Below are positions 25,378-33,876 of a DNA stretch of 64,000 bases, in pieces. Positions within the stretch are counted from its first letter, which is position 1, and every line of letters begins with the position of its first letter. Location: assembly GCF_003711105.1 (NCBI RefSeq), contig NZ_CP023865.1, positions 1,214,001 through 1,278,000 on the forward strand. Reading direction: 5' to 3'. Source of the DNA: Actinoplanes teichomyceticus ATCC 31121. Lineage in GTDB: Bacteria > Actinomycetota > Actinomycetes > Mycobacteriales > Micromonosporaceae. The translations under genes and the position numbers were made by a program. Under the pieces are notes generated by a model that saw nothing but the letters and a program-made list of their open reading frames with translations, ran no database searches and was not told the origin of the DNA.

Positions 25378-25857
25378 TCAGGCGGCGGTGGCGGTGGGGC
25401 GGGCGGTCCGCAGCTTCGCGCGGTACTGCGCGCGCAGCTGCGCGGCCCACGGGGTGTCCTCACCCTCCAGCAGCGGGCGCGCGGCCAGGAAGGTGGCCGC
25501 GGTGAGCGGCCGGGCGGCGCGTTCCGGGGTGCGGCCCCGCGCGGCCGCGAGCAGCTGGTCGAAGGTGGCGACGTCGACCCGGACACGCTCGGTGTCCAGG
25601 CGGTAACGCCCGTGCCGGCCGACCAGCACCGAGTCGTGCGCGTCCGGGTCCAGCCGCTCGCGCAGCACCCGCAGGTCGGCCCGTACGGCCGCGGGCGGGG
25701 CGTCCACCCGGTCGGACAGCTCCACAAGCGACTGCTCGCCGTGCAGCGCCAGGAGGGCGAGCAGCTGGCGGGGGCGGTCGCCGCCGAAGTCGTCACCCGC
25801 GAGGCGGATGCCACGGGTGCGGACCTCGATACGGCCGAAGAGCTGGATGTCGTACAT
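25378..25857 (-). CDS. SARP/BTAD-type transcriptional regulator
   Basis: 159 aa from ATG 25857. An OmpR/PhoB-type winged helix at about 1-95 (MYDIQLFGRIEVRTRGIRL…RPRQLLALLALHGEQSLVELSDRVDAP…AVRADLRVLRERLDPD…VLVGRHGRYRLD), the N-terminal layout of SARP regulators, followed by a shortened bacterial transcriptional activation domain (VDVATFDQLLAAAR…FLAARPLLEGEDTPWAAQLRAQYR). No NB-ARC or TPR extension, so a minimal SARP. Such proteins usually activate nearby biosynthetic genes, but no such cluster is adjacent. Confidence 0.82.
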   Translation of the reverse strand: MYDIQLFGRIEVRTRGIRLAGDDFGGDRPRQLLALLALHGEQSLVELSDRVDAPPAAVRADLRVLRERLDPDAHDSVLVGRHGRYRLDTERVRVDVATFDQLLAAARGRTPERAARPLTAATFLAARPLLEGEDTPWAAQLRAQYRAKLRTARPTATAA

Positions 25858-26071
25858 GATCCAGCATCGTGTCCGCGGCGCCAACCACCGGCAAGCCCCA
25901 ATGCGGGGGGTGGCCTCGGCCGAAAGACTGGGCAAGACCACCGCTCGGGTGGCACCCTAACGTCGCCGCGCCACAACGGTCGCCTGTTGGTAGGGCGGGC
26001 GGTAGGGCGGGTAGTCCTTAGACTGCGCGGGGCCCTTCGGGCCGGACCGCTGGACAGAGGATGGTGTACGC

Positions 26072-26728
26072 ATGGGCAACGACGAGGCGATCCGAGTGCT
26101 CGTCGTCGACGGTCACCAGACCTTTGCCGAGCTGCTCGGACACGCCCTGGCCGGGCAGCCCGACCTGCTCTGGGTGGGTCATGCGCGGACCGGTCAGGAG
26201 GCGCTGCACCTCGCGTCGGAGGTCGCGCCGGACGTCATCCTGCTCGATCCGGAACTGTCCGATGCCGACGGCATCGCGATCGCGCAGCTGATCCGGGTGC
26301 GCCAGCCGGACGTTCGTGTGGTGATCCTCACGGCGCGGGAGGATCAGGCGCTGATCAGCCGGGCCACCGCGTTCGGCGCCGCCGGCTTCATCTCCAAGAA
26401 CGGCGCGCTGGCCGAGGTGCTGAACGCGTTGCGGACCGCGCACGGCGGCGGGATGACCGTCTCCACCGACATCATGGCCCGGCTGCTGCGCAGCACCACG
26501 CCGGCGACGGTGACCCGGCAGAGCGGGCTCACCGCCCGTGAGGACGAGGTGTTGCAGCTGATGGCGGCCGGTTTGGACGCTCGCGCGGTGGCCCGCCGGC
26601 TGGGCATCAGCGTGCACACCTGCCGGGGCTACCAGAAGGCGGTGCTGGCCAAACTCGGCGCGCACAGCCAGCTCGAGGCGGTGGCCATCGCGACCCGGCG
26701 CGGACTGGTCCGCCCGGACCGCCGGTGA
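26072..26728 (+). CDS. Orphan NarL/LuxR-type response regulator
   Basis: 218 aa from ATG 26072. Receiver domain about 8-125 with phospho-acceptor Asp in VILLDPELSDADG, the switch Thr in VVILTARE and the Lys in GFISKNG. The usual acidic pair VVDD is VVDG here, so one metal-binding Asp is missing. C-terminal LuxR helix-turn-helix (about 150-212: LTAREDEVLQLMAAGLDARAVARRLGISVHTCRGYQKAVLAKLGAHSQLEAV). No histidine kinase is adjacent. The upstream region has a direct repeat GGTAGGGCGGGC/GGTAGGGCGGGT near 25990-26014. Confidence 0.9.
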   Translation: MGNDEAIRVLVVDGHQTFAELLGHALAGQPDLLWVGHARTGQEALHLASEVAPDVILLDPELSDADGIAIAQLIRVRQPDVRVVILTAREDQALISRATAFGAAGFISKNGALAEVLNALRTAHGGGMTVSTDIMARLLRSTTPATVTRQSGLTAREDEVLQLMAAGLDARAVARRLGISVHTCRGYQKAVLAKLGAHSQLEAVAIATRRGLVRPDRR

Positions 26729-26830
26729 ATTCGCCGATCACTGTTCGATTCCGCTCATCCGCGCAGGGCTGCGATCCGTATTGCCTTGCGGGCGCCAAGT
26801 GACGGCGCTGCTGGGGAGAGGACATCCGCC

Positions 26831-28273
26831 GTGGACCGTACCGCCATCGACGGCGCAACGCCGGAGCCGGTAGCTCCTTCGCCGTCGGCGCCGGCCGCAG
26901 ACGAGCTGCCGGTGCGGCGGCCGGGCGAACCTGACCGCGTCTACCGCCGCCCGCCGGCGCAGGAGGCCGCGGAGAGCGCCGGGATGCCGGCCGGCTGGTT
27001 CGGCGACGCCCGCGCGGGGGGCGGGACGGCGGCGCCGGAGGCCGGAGCCGCGGTGCGGCCGGAGTCCGGGCCGGCCACCCCGGCCGGGACCGGGCGTGCC
27101 TCGTTCGGCTTCGGCACCGGCCCGATCAGCGGGAACCGGCCGCTGGGCGAGCCGGAGGAACCGGGCACCCGGGCGGGGGGCGAGGCCGATTCCGGCGGGC
27201 TGCCGATCGTACGTCGTCAAGGCCCGGAATCCGCGCCGACCGTGCCGGGCGCAGCGGCATCGCCATCCGCGTTCCCCGGCTGGGCGGCAAGCGCCTGGGG
27301 CGACGGGACGGACCGTGCCCCGGCTGCATCTGCGGCGTCCTGGGGTGGTCCGGCGGACCGTGACCCGGCCGCGTCGCCCGCGTCGTGGGGCGGTGGGGCG
27401 GACCGTGACCCGGCCGCGTCGCCCGCGTCGTGGGGCGGTGGGGCGGACCTGATCCCGGTCTCGTCGGCGGCGGCCGCGTCGGCTGCCGTGCCCGGCGGCG
27501 GGCGGCTGCCGCGGCGGCAGTCCCGGGTGGTGACCGTCGGGATGACCGTGCTGGGTGTGGTCGCCGGGCTGGTGATCGCGCTGACCGGGGTGGTGTTCTA
27601 CGCCGGCCCGGACTCCCGGGTGAACCAGATGCTGAACCTCGGCGGCGACGGCGACCGGGGCGCCGGCCCGCGTACGGTCACCGCGCCGCTCGACGGGCGG
27701 ACCCGGGCCACGTTCGAGATGTTGGCGGCCAGTGACCGGGTGCGGGTGCGGGTCGCCGACATCGGCAACGACCTGTTCCGGATCAGCACCCCGGACGACT
27801 CCCCGCTGCGGCCCAGCCCGCAGCTCGCCGACGACCGGGTGCGCCTGCAGATGACCCGCGACGGCGACGGCGCGGACGGCGAGGTGGACGTGGTACTGGC
27901 GATCTCGGTGCGCTGGTCGCTGCGCTTCGCCGGGTACGCCGCGGAGCGCGAGGTCGACCTGGGCCAGGGGCGGGTGACCGGGATCGAGGTGGTCGGCGGG
28001 ACCCGGCGCGCGGTGATGGCGCTGTCGTCGGCCTCCGGGACCGTGCCGGTGAAGATCACCGGTGGGATCGAGGAGCTGACCCTGCGGGCGCCGGCCGACA
28101 GCCCGATCCGGGTCCGGGTCGGCGGCGGCGCGACGACGGTGACCGCCGGGACCCGCACGCTGCGTGACGTCGCGCCGGGTTCCACGCTGACCCCGAAGGA
28201 CTGGAACACCTCCGGACGGTACGACGTCGAGGCGGTCGCCAAGCTCACGCTGCTCAGCGTGGAGGCGGGCTGA
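26831..28273 (+). CDS. Single-pass membrane protein with repeat-rich N-terminal region
   Basis: 480 aa from GTG 26831, chosen because GGGGAGAGGA lies about ten bases upstream. The first about 230 residues are Pro/Ala/Gly-rich and disordered, ending in three 15-residue repeats (ADRDPAASPASWGGG, residues 160-204). One membrane helix follows at about 237-260 (VVTVGMTVLGVVAGLVIALTGVVFYAG), then an exported beta-rich region (about 275-480) with repeated VRVRVAD, VKITGG and LTLRAPADSPIRVRVGG, like adhesin-type DUF4097 folds. Orientation with the N-terminus inside is expected. Function unknown. Confidence 0.78.
   Translation: MDRTAIDGATPEPVAPSPSAPAADELPVRRPGEPDRVYRRPPAQEAAESAGMPAGWFGDARAGGGTAAPEAGAAVRPESGPATPAGTGRASFGFGTGPISGNRPLGEPEEPGTRAGGEADSGGLPIVRRQGPESAPTVPGAAASPSAFPGWAASAWGDGTDRAPAASAASWGGPADRDPAASPASWGGGADRDPAASPASWGGGADLIPVSSAAAASAAVPGGGRLPRRQSRVVTVGMTVLGVVAGLVIALTGVVFYAGPDSRVNQMLNLGGDGDRGAGPRTVTAPLDGRTRATFEMLAASDRVRVRVADIGNDLFRISTPDDSPLRPSPQLADDRVRLQMTRDGDGADGEVDVVLAISVRWSLRFAGYAAEREVDLGQGRVTGIEVVGGTRRAVMALSSASGTVPVKITGGIEELTLRAPADSPIRVRVGGGATTVTAGTRTLRDVAPGSTLTPKDWNTSGRYDVEAVAKLTLLSVEAG
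27308..27442 (+). repeat. In-frame 45-bp coding minisatellite
   Basis: Three units at 27308-27352, 27353-27397 and 27398-27442. Copies two and three are identical in DNA, copy one is diverged (TDRAPAASAASWGGP). It encodes the 15-residue repeat in the disordered N-terminal region of the membrane protein, so copy-number change would keep the frame. Confidence 0.9.
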
Positions 28274-28292
28274 CGCACGGGCGGGCCGTGCG
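28274..28292. terminator. Short perfect hairpin between convergent genes
   Basis: CGCACGG (28274-28280) pairs with CCGTGCG (28286-28292) around GCGGG, in the 34-bp gap between the membrane protein stop and the serA stop. Confidence 0.6.
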
Positions 28293-28307
28293 CCAGCCGC
28301 CCGATGG

Positions 28308-29537
28308 TCAGGACAGCACGCGCAGGCGGACCGTCTGCTCCATGGCGCGCAGCTGCTCCAGCACCTCGTCGCTGTAGCCCTTGCCGATGTCGGTGATCAG
28401 GTAGCCGTACTCGCCGCGGGTGCTCAGCAGCTGACCCTCGACGTTGACGTTGTGCTCGGCCAGGATCCGGTTGACCTGGGCGAGCACGCCCGGGGTGTTG
28501 ATGTGCACGTGCACGATCCGGTGCAGGCCGGGCTGCTCCGGCAGGACCACGCCGGGCAGGTTGACGCTCAGCGTGGTGTTGCCCTCGGTGAGGAACTTGG
28601 CCAGCTTGTTCGCCACGAAGCCACCGATGTCCGACTGCGCCTCCTCGGTCGACCCGCCGATGTGCGGGGTGAGGATCACGTTCGGCAGGCCGCGCAGCTC
28701 GGAGACGAACTCGTCGCCGCGGCCCTTCGGCTCGGTCGGGAACACGTCCACCGCGGCGCCGGCCAGGTGGCCGCTGACCAGCGCGTCACGGAGCGCCAGG
28801 TGGTCGACCACGATGCCGCGGGACAGGTTGAGGAACAGGCTGCCCGGGCGCATCTGGGCGAACTGCTCGGCGCCGAAGAAACCGGCGTTGCCCGGCCGCC
28901 CGTCCACGTGCAGGGTGACGATGTCGCTGCTCACCAGCAGCTCCTCCAGGCTGGCGCAGCGGTGCGCGTTGCTCAGCGCGAGCTTGTCGGCGGTGTCGTA
29001 GAAGGAGACCGACATGCCGAGGTTCTCGGCGAGGACGGAGAGCTGGGTGCCGATGTTGCCGTAGCCGACGATGCCGAGCCGGCGGCCGCGGATCTCGTGC
29101 GCGCCGTCCGCCGACTTGTCCCACACGCCGGCGTGCATCAGCTGGTTCTTCTCGGTCAGCCGGCGGGTCATCGCGATGATCTCGGCGATCGCCAGCTCCA
29201 CCACCGAGCGGGTGTTGGAGAACGGGGCGTTGAAGACCGCGACGCCGGACGCCGTGGCGGCGGCCAGGTCGATCTGGTCGGTGCCGATGCAGAACGCCCC
29301 GATCGCTACCAGGCTGTCCGCCTTGTCCAGCACCTTCGCGGTGACCTTGGTCTTCGAGCGGACGCCGAGCAGGTGCACCCCGGAGATACGCTCGATCAGC
29401 TCGGCCTCGTCCAGCGCGTTCGGCACGGACTGGACCTCGAAGCCGTCCTCCTCGAGACGGGACACGGCATCGGGATGGATGCTCTCCAGAAGCAGGACAC
29501 GCACCTTGGCCTGATCGATCATCATCTTCCGTTCCAT
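28308..29537 (-). CDS. serA: D-3-phosphoglycerate dehydrogenase with C-terminal ACT domain
   Basis: About 409 aa from ATG 29537 (MERKMMID; the ATGs at 29525 and 29522 are alternatives, none with a good Shine-Dalgarno). It commits 3-phosphoglycerate to serine synthesis. NAD-binding GIVGYGNIGTQLSVLAE, catalytic Arg in LNLSRGIVVD, the Glu region, and catalytic His in ILTPHIGGST are all present. The ending HVHINTPGVLAQVNRILAEHNVNVEGQ…YLITDI is an ACT domain that binds serine for feedback inhibition. The arrangement is the E. coli type (short, ACT only), unlike the long ASB-containing SerA of mycobacteria, so a second SerA may exist elsewhere. Confidence 0.94.
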   Translation of the reverse strand: MERKMMIDQAKVRVLLLESIHPDAVSRLEEDGFEVQSVPNALDEAELIERISGVHLLGVRSKTKVTAKVLDKADSLVAIGAFCIGTDQIDLAAATASGVAVFNAPFSNTRSVVELAIAEIIAMTRRLTEKNQLMHAGVWDKSADGAHEIRGRRLGIVGYGNIGTQLSVLAENLGMSVSFYDTADKLALSNAHRCASLEELLVSSDIVTLHVDGRPGNAGFFGAEQFAQMRPGSLFLNLSRGIVVDHLALRDALVSGHLAGAAVDVFPTEPKGRGDEFVSELRGLPNVILTPHIGGSTEEAQSDIGGFVANKLAKFLTEGNTTLSVNLPGVVLPEQPGLHRIVHVHINTPGVLAQVNRILAEHNVNVEGQLLSTRGEYGYLITDIGKGYSDEVLEQLRAMEQTVRLRVLS

Positions 29538-29889
29538 GTTTCGGTAGGCCGCCCGGGCCGCCACGCCGAAGCCCAGTTCACGAGGCGTCAAGCCTAGTCC
29601 CCCCGGTGGTGCGGGCCGGTGCGGTGTGGGTGAGGTCCCAACCACCGGTCTGTCGTACGGCCAGGGCCGTCCGGCCGGTTCAGTCCTCGCTTGCGGTTAG
29701 TGCAACGCGCGATCCGGATCCTGGCAGCGCCGGCGGCGGCCGGAAACGAAATTTCCCGACCGGTGGGGTGGGAGTGCGTCGTGACCGGGGTGCCGGCTGT
29801 GACGATCTTCCCGGACCCACCGTTGATCCACTGTGGGAGCGCTTCCGTATCGATGGCCGAAGCACTCGCCATGGGGAAGGCACAGGCCG

Positions 29890-30888
29890 ATGAACAGATC
29901 CCGAATCAACAGGTCGCGCCGCTGGCAGATCGTCGCGGTGGCCGGGGTCGCGGTGACCCTCGCCGGCATCGGACTCGGCGTGGCCTCGGCCGCGGAGTCC
30001 GCGCCCACCGTCAACTGCCCGCAGGTGCGGGTCGACGTGGCGATCCCGGCGCAGGCCCAGGACGAGGTGCGGCGCAACCTCGACCTGCTGCGGACCCAGA
30101 TCGCCGAGGCCGACAAGCGGCTCGCCTCGTCCGCCGGCGAGGGCGGTGCGAACTTCATCCAGAACGCCATCCTCGGCCCGTTGAAGGACAAGCGGTTCGC
30201 CACGATCAACCGGATCGAGACGGCGATCGGCCGCAACGCGCCGCAGCCGGACCTGAACGCCGAGGGCCTGTCGGCCTGCACGCTCAACGGCTCGCCCGCC
30301 CCGGCGACGCCGGTGGCCACCGCCACCACCGCGGCCCCGGGTGGCAACCTCGGCGTCCTGACGAACAGCTGCGCGAGCAGCAACCTGCCCGCGCACGACG
30401 GCTTCCAGAAGGGCGACCGCTGCGTCTCGACCGAGTTCGGCGAGGTCGGCTCGGCGGCCAACAACCCGTCACTGCTGATCACCCAGGCCCCCCGGCAGGT
30501 CAACCGCAACCAGCCGTTCACCCTGCAGGTCAGCACCCGCAACCTGATCCGCGACCGGTTCCTCGCGGCCGGCCAGGGCGGCTACTACGTGGAGTCCAGC
30601 GTCCTGCGAAACGGCCTGGTCCGCGGCCACTTCCACACCGCCTGCCGGATGCTGGCCAGCACCAACGAGGCACCCGCCCCCGAGCCGGTGCCGGCATTCT
30701 TCGTCGCCACCGAGGACAGCAACGGCGGCGCCACCCCGGACACCGTCACCATCCAGGTCCCCGGCCTGCCACAGTCCGGCACCGCCCAGTGCGCCTCCTG
30801 GGCCGGCGACGGCTCGCACCGCATCCCGATGATGGAACGCGCCAACCAGACCCCGGCCTTCGACGCCGTGCGCATCCGGGTGCGATGA
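29890..30888 (+). CDS. Secreted protein of unknown function
   Basis: 332 aa from ATG 29890 (GGGGAAGG at 29873-29880). A twin-Arg-like basic start (RSRINRSRRWQ) leads to a hydrophobic core (IVAVAGVAVTLAGIGLGVASA) and a signal cleavage site near AESAP. The mature protein has a helical segment (DEVRRNLDLLRTQIAEADKRL), a Thr/Ala/Pro linker, then a cysteine-containing domain with GDRCVSTEF, FTLQVSTRNLIRDRF, GHFHTACRML and SHRIPMMERANQ. Six cysteines probably pair outside the cell. I do not recognise a named family, though similar secreted proteins seem common in the order. Confidence 0.8.
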   Translation: MNRSRINRSRRWQIVAVAGVAVTLAGIGLGVASAAESAPTVNCPQVRVDVAIPAQAQDEVRRNLDLLRTQIAEADKRLASSAGEGGANFIQNAILGPLKDKRFATINRIETAIGRNAPQPDLNAEGLSACTLNGSPAPATPVATATTAAPGGNLGVLTNSCASSNLPAHDGFQKGDRCVSTEFGEVGSAANNPSLLITQAPRQVNRNQPFTLQVSTRNLIRDRFLAAGQGGYYVESSVLRNGLVRGHFHTACRMLASTNEAPAPEPVPAFFVATEDSNGGATPDTVTIQVPGLPQSGTAQCASWAGDGSHRIPMMERANQTPAFDAVRIRVR

Positions 30889-31045
30889 CGCCCGCGCCGG
30901 CGGTCGCATCGACGGCCGCCGGCGCCGGGACGGCCGGCGGCCTCACCCCGCAGCTGTCGCCCCCGCGCCGCCCGGTCCTCTCGGCCGCAAGACGGCGGCT
31001 CGCGGGCCTTCCGCCGCCCGGTGCGGCGCATCCCGCGCGGCCGTG

Positions 31046-31161
31046 CCGGTGGTGAGAAGCAGCCGTTGCGGCGGTGAAGACCAGCGATGGTTCCGGTGGT
31101 GAGGAGCAGCCGTTGCGGCGGTGAAGAGCAGCGATGGTTCCGGTGGTGAAGAGCAGCAAGG
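31046..31161. repeat. 47-bp tandem repeat next to tRNA-Arg
   Basis: Two full units (31046-31092 and 31093-31139) and a partial third (31140-31161), differing at a few positions. The unit begins CCGGTGGTGA and contains GCAGCCGTTGCGGCGGTGAAGA. It lies a few bases beyond the 3' end of tRNA-Arg in otherwise empty DNA (30889-31167). Confidence 0.9.
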
Positions 31162-31167
31162 AAAAGG

Positions 31168-31240
31168 CGCGCCCGGTAGGATTCGAACCTACGACCGACG
31201 GATTAGAAGTCCGTTGCTCTATCCGCTGAGCTACGAGCGC
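31168..31240 (-). tRNA. tRNA-Arg (anticodon TCT)
   Basis: 73 nt on the minus strand. Acceptor GCGCTCG pairs with CGGGCGC (one G-T wobble), D arm GCTC…GAGC, anticodon arm ACGGA-CTTCTAA-TCCGT with TCT at 31207-31205, T arm GTAGG-TTCGAAT-CCTAC, discriminator G. CCA is not encoded. It reads AGA codons, rare in this GC-rich genome. Confidence 0.97.
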
Positions 31241-31253
31241 TGGCCAGCACATA

Positions 31254-32333
31254 CTAAGCGGTCGTGCCGGACTTGTCGTCCGCCTCGTCGGCGGCCCGTT
31301 CCACGGCGGCCTCGGCGGCCTCCAACACGACGGCCCGGCCGCCCTGGTCCTCCGGCGCGGGCGGGATCGTGACCTCCGGCGTTCCCGGCGCGGGCACGAA
31401 CGCGTCGACCCATCGGCCCAGCTCACGGAAGACCTCGGCGCGGACCTCCTTGCCGGACAGGGTCAGGTCGTGCTTGCCGCCGTTGAACTGGGCGATCGTG
31501 ACCCGCGGGCCGAGGCCGGGCGCCCACCGGACGATGTGCTCGACGTCCAGCACAGAATCGGACACGTGTACGTCGTCGTGCCACTCCCGGCCGCGGAAGG
31601 TCCGGTCCGAGCAGGCGACCAGGACCGGCGCGTCGATGGCGAGGCCGGCCTGCAGGCGGCGCTGGCCGCGCCGGATGGCGGCGAGCCAACCCATCCGGAC
31701 CGGGAAGCCCAGGATCGGCTTCCACGCCAGGTCGTAGGACCATTCGCCGTGGTAGTCGCGGTGCAGGCTCTGTCCGTATAGGCCCAGGGAGGACGTCGGC
31801 AATTTCCGGTACGGACTACGCCCGGTCGCCGCGATCAGCATGGACAGAGCCGGCCGGCGCATGAACCACGGCAGGTTGAAGTCGAAGAACGGGCTGTTCA
31901 GGAACAGTCCGTCGACGATGCCCTGCCCGCGCCGGGAGTGCGCCCACAGCGAGGTGATCAGCCCTCCGGTGGAGTGGCCGGTCACCAGCAGCTGGTCGTG
32001 GCCGTCCTCGGCTCGGATGATCCGGGCCGCCTCGTCCAGTTCGGGGTAGTAGTCGGTGAGACTGTGCGCGAAGTTCGGCGTCTGGTGGGGGAGCAGGCTG
32101 CGGCCGTACTTGCGCAGGTCGAGGGCGTAGAAGTCCCAGCCGCGTGCGACGAAGAAGTCGGCCATGTGCGTCTGGAAGAAGTAGTCCACGAAGCCGTGGA
32201 CGTGCAGCACCGCACGGCGCGACGGCCGCTCGGCGCGCCGCCGGACCAGCGTGGCCACGACCGGGCCCTCGTCGTCGGTGCCCAGCTCGATGGTGTGCCG
32301 TTCGTACGGCCAGCCCAGGACGTCGGTCTCCAC
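31254..32333 (-). CDS. Alpha/beta hydrolase of the serine aminopeptidase/monoacylglycerol lipase type
   Basis: 359 aa from GTG 32333. Oxyanion HGFVDYFFQ, nucleophile elbow VTGHSTGGLIT (about 118), catalytic Asp region and His in FNGGKHDLTLSG (about 297). The VHGFVDYFFQ…HMADFFVARGWDFYALDLRKYGRSL pattern belongs to the S33/hydrolase-4 group of lysophospholipases and esterases. No signal peptide. A C-terminal tail of about 45 residues is acidic and Ala-rich. The stop is 14 bp from the tRNA 5' end. Confidence 0.88.
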   Translation of the reverse strand: METDVLGWPYERHTIELGTDDEGPVVATLVRRRAERPSRRAVLHVHGFVDYFFQTHMADFFVARGWDFYALDLRKYGRSLLPHQTPNFAHSLTDYYPELDEAARIIRAEDGHDQLLVTGHSTGGLITSLWAHSRRGQGIVDGLFLNSPFFDFNLPWFMRRPALSMLIAATGRSPYRKLPTSSLGLYGQSLHRDYHGEWSYDLAWKPILGFPVRMGWLAAIRRGQRRLQAGLAIDAPVLVACSDRTFRGREWHDDVHVSDSVLDVEHIVRWAPGLGPRVTIAQFNGGKHDLTLSGKEVRAEVFRELGRWVDAFVPAPGTPEVTIPPAPEDQGGRAVVLEAAEAAVERAADEADDKSGTTA

Positions 32334-32517
32334 CCCGACAGGTTACCCGTGGGTACGCGGCCGTGCGCCATATCAGATCGACCATGATCCGCGGCCGTCG
32401 TGCACATCCGCGCCCCGTCCACAGCGTGCTCCGCCCCGCGGCGCCGCCCGGAGCAGGCTCTGCACGTCCGCCGCAACCGACGTTCTGTCGGCGGCACCCG
32501 ACGTCAAGGAGAGACCA

Positions 32518-33135
32518 GTGTTCGACACCACCATCGCCGTCGTCGGCAACGTGCTGACCGCCCCCGAGTGGCGCCGCACCAAGGAGTCCAACCAACTCGT
32601 GGCGAACTTCCGGATCGCCTCGACGGCCCGCCGCTACGACCGGGAGAACCGCTGCTGGGTCGACGGGAACACGCTGCGGGTGCGGGTCTCCGCCTGGCGC
32701 CGGCTCGCCGAGGGCGTCGCGTCCTCGATCACCGTCGGCGACCCGGTGGTCGCCTTCGGCCGGCTGTACACCCGTGACTGGCAGGACGAGGAGGGCAACC
32801 ACCGCGTGTCGTACGAGATGGAGGCGCTGGCGATCGGCCACGACCTGGCCCGCGGCCGGGCCCGGTTCTACCGCAACCGGGCGGCCGCCACCAGCGCGGT
32901 CGAGGACGGCGAAGCGGACGCCATGATCGGCGGCGAGGCGGCCGACGCGGTGGCCGACGTGCCGGTCGGGCTCGGTGACGGGCTGCCCGAGCTGCTTCCC
33001 GGTGAGACCGAGCCGGATTTCCTGGAGGTGGTCGCCGGGCCGACCGAGGAGTCGGACCAGCCGGCGGCGGCCGAGCCGGGGACCGCCGAGGTGCGGCGGA
33101 GCCGCCGGCCGAGGCGGGAGCCGGTGGCGGCCTGA
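32518..33135 (+). CDS. ssb: Single-stranded DNA-binding protein paralogue
   Basis: 205 aa from GTG 32518 (AAGGAG at 32505-32510); a longer open frame upstream is non-coding. OB-fold at about 1-110: FDTTIAVVGNVLTAPEWRRT, LVANFRIAST, WVDGNTLRVRVSAWRRLAEGVAS, VGDPVVAFGRLYTRDW, YEMEALAIGHDLARG. Unlike the housekeeping SSB there is no Gly-rich linker with an acidic DDDxPF tip; the tail is acidic and then ends in basic RRSRRPRREPVAA. It may therefore bind ssDNA without recruiting the usual tip-binding partners. Divergent from the hydrolase gene. Confidence 0.88.
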   Translation: MFDTTIAVVGNVLTAPEWRRTKESNQLVANFRIASTARRYDRENRCWVDGNTLRVRVSAWRRLAEGVASSITVGDPVVAFGRLYTRDWQDEEGNHRVSYEMEALAIGHDLARGRARFYRNRAAATSAVEDGEADAMIGGEAADAVADVPVGLGDGLPELLPGETEPDFLEVVAGPTEESDQPAAAEPGTAEVRRSRRPRREPVAA

Positions 33136-33374
33136 GACCTTCCCGCACCGCCGCCGCCCGAGGATCCTCCCCTGCGGATCCGACGGGTGGTCGGCGCCCG
33201 GCGGCCCGGCCGGATCGGGGTCCGAGGCCGGGCCGCCGGTTGCGGGAGCCCGGATCGGTCGACGGCGCCCGATTCCCTCGATGGGGATGGGCCGATCGTG
33301 CCGGTTCTCCCGGCCGTCGGGCGGAGCGGCCCGATTGGTCGGGAGACTAGCCCAACCGGCAGACTGAAGCGGTG

Positions 33375-33833
33375 ATGCTGAAGGACATCCGCGCCGTCGC
33401 CGACGAGACGATGGTGCTTTCGCCGGAGGATCAGGACGCCGAGCACGTCAACACCAATTGGTTCGGGGCGCCACTGCACGAGCGCATCGGTATGACGGCC
33501 GACGAGGTGGTGGCCGCGTTCCAGGAGACCGCGGCCGTGCTGCGCGAGCAGGTGGCGGCCTCCGGGCACCGGGGTACCGCGACGTTCTACGTCTGGCACG
33601 ACACGGACGCCGGCCAGCTGCGCTGCTCGGTCGGCACCCGTAAGCCGGCCGACCTGGTGTTCCCGGTCGCCTATCAGGTCACCGAGGACCTGCACGGCAT
33701 CGTGGTGGAGTTCCTGGAGGACCGCGCGCCCGGTTCGATCCAGTGGGGCGCGCTGGAGCCGGTGCCGTACCCGGAGTCGGAACCGCCGGCGCTGGCCGTC
33801 TGGGCGTGCGATCTGACGCCGTTCGGTCGCTGA
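33375..33833 (+). CDS. Conserved hypothetical protein
   Basis: 152 aa from ATG 33375 (GTG one codon upstream also possible). A soluble alpha/beta protein: DIRAVADETMVLSPEDQDAEHVNTNWFGAPLHERIGMTADEVVAAFQETAAVL, then strands TATFYVWHDTDAGQLRCSVG and VAYQVTEDLHGIVVEFLED, ending LAVWACDLTPFGR. No family recognised. It ends 43 bp before cobD and could be cotranscribed with it, but no cobalamin role is suggested by the sequence. Confidence 0.7.
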   Translation: MLKDIRAVADETMVLSPEDQDAEHVNTNWFGAPLHERIGMTADEVVAAFQETAAVLREQVAASGHRGTATFYVWHDTDAGQLRCSVGTRKPADLVFPVAYQVTEDLHGIVVEFLEDRAPGSIQWGALEPVPYPESEPPALAVWACDLTPFGR

Positions 33834-33876
33834 AGCGTAGCCGGCACATCGGTCGCGAGTCGTGGAAAGGGAACCA

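Noticed and set aside
24519..25976. Extension of the methyltransferase frame to 485 codons
   Set aside because: The added N-terminal part is Pro/Arg repeats produced by the GC-rich tandem repeat and an antisense read of the SARP gene; the family starts at 25118.
31046..31161. Possible CRISPR or attachment-site duplication
   Set aside because: Head-to-tail repeats without spacers; no integrase or mobile gene nearby and the tRNA is intact.
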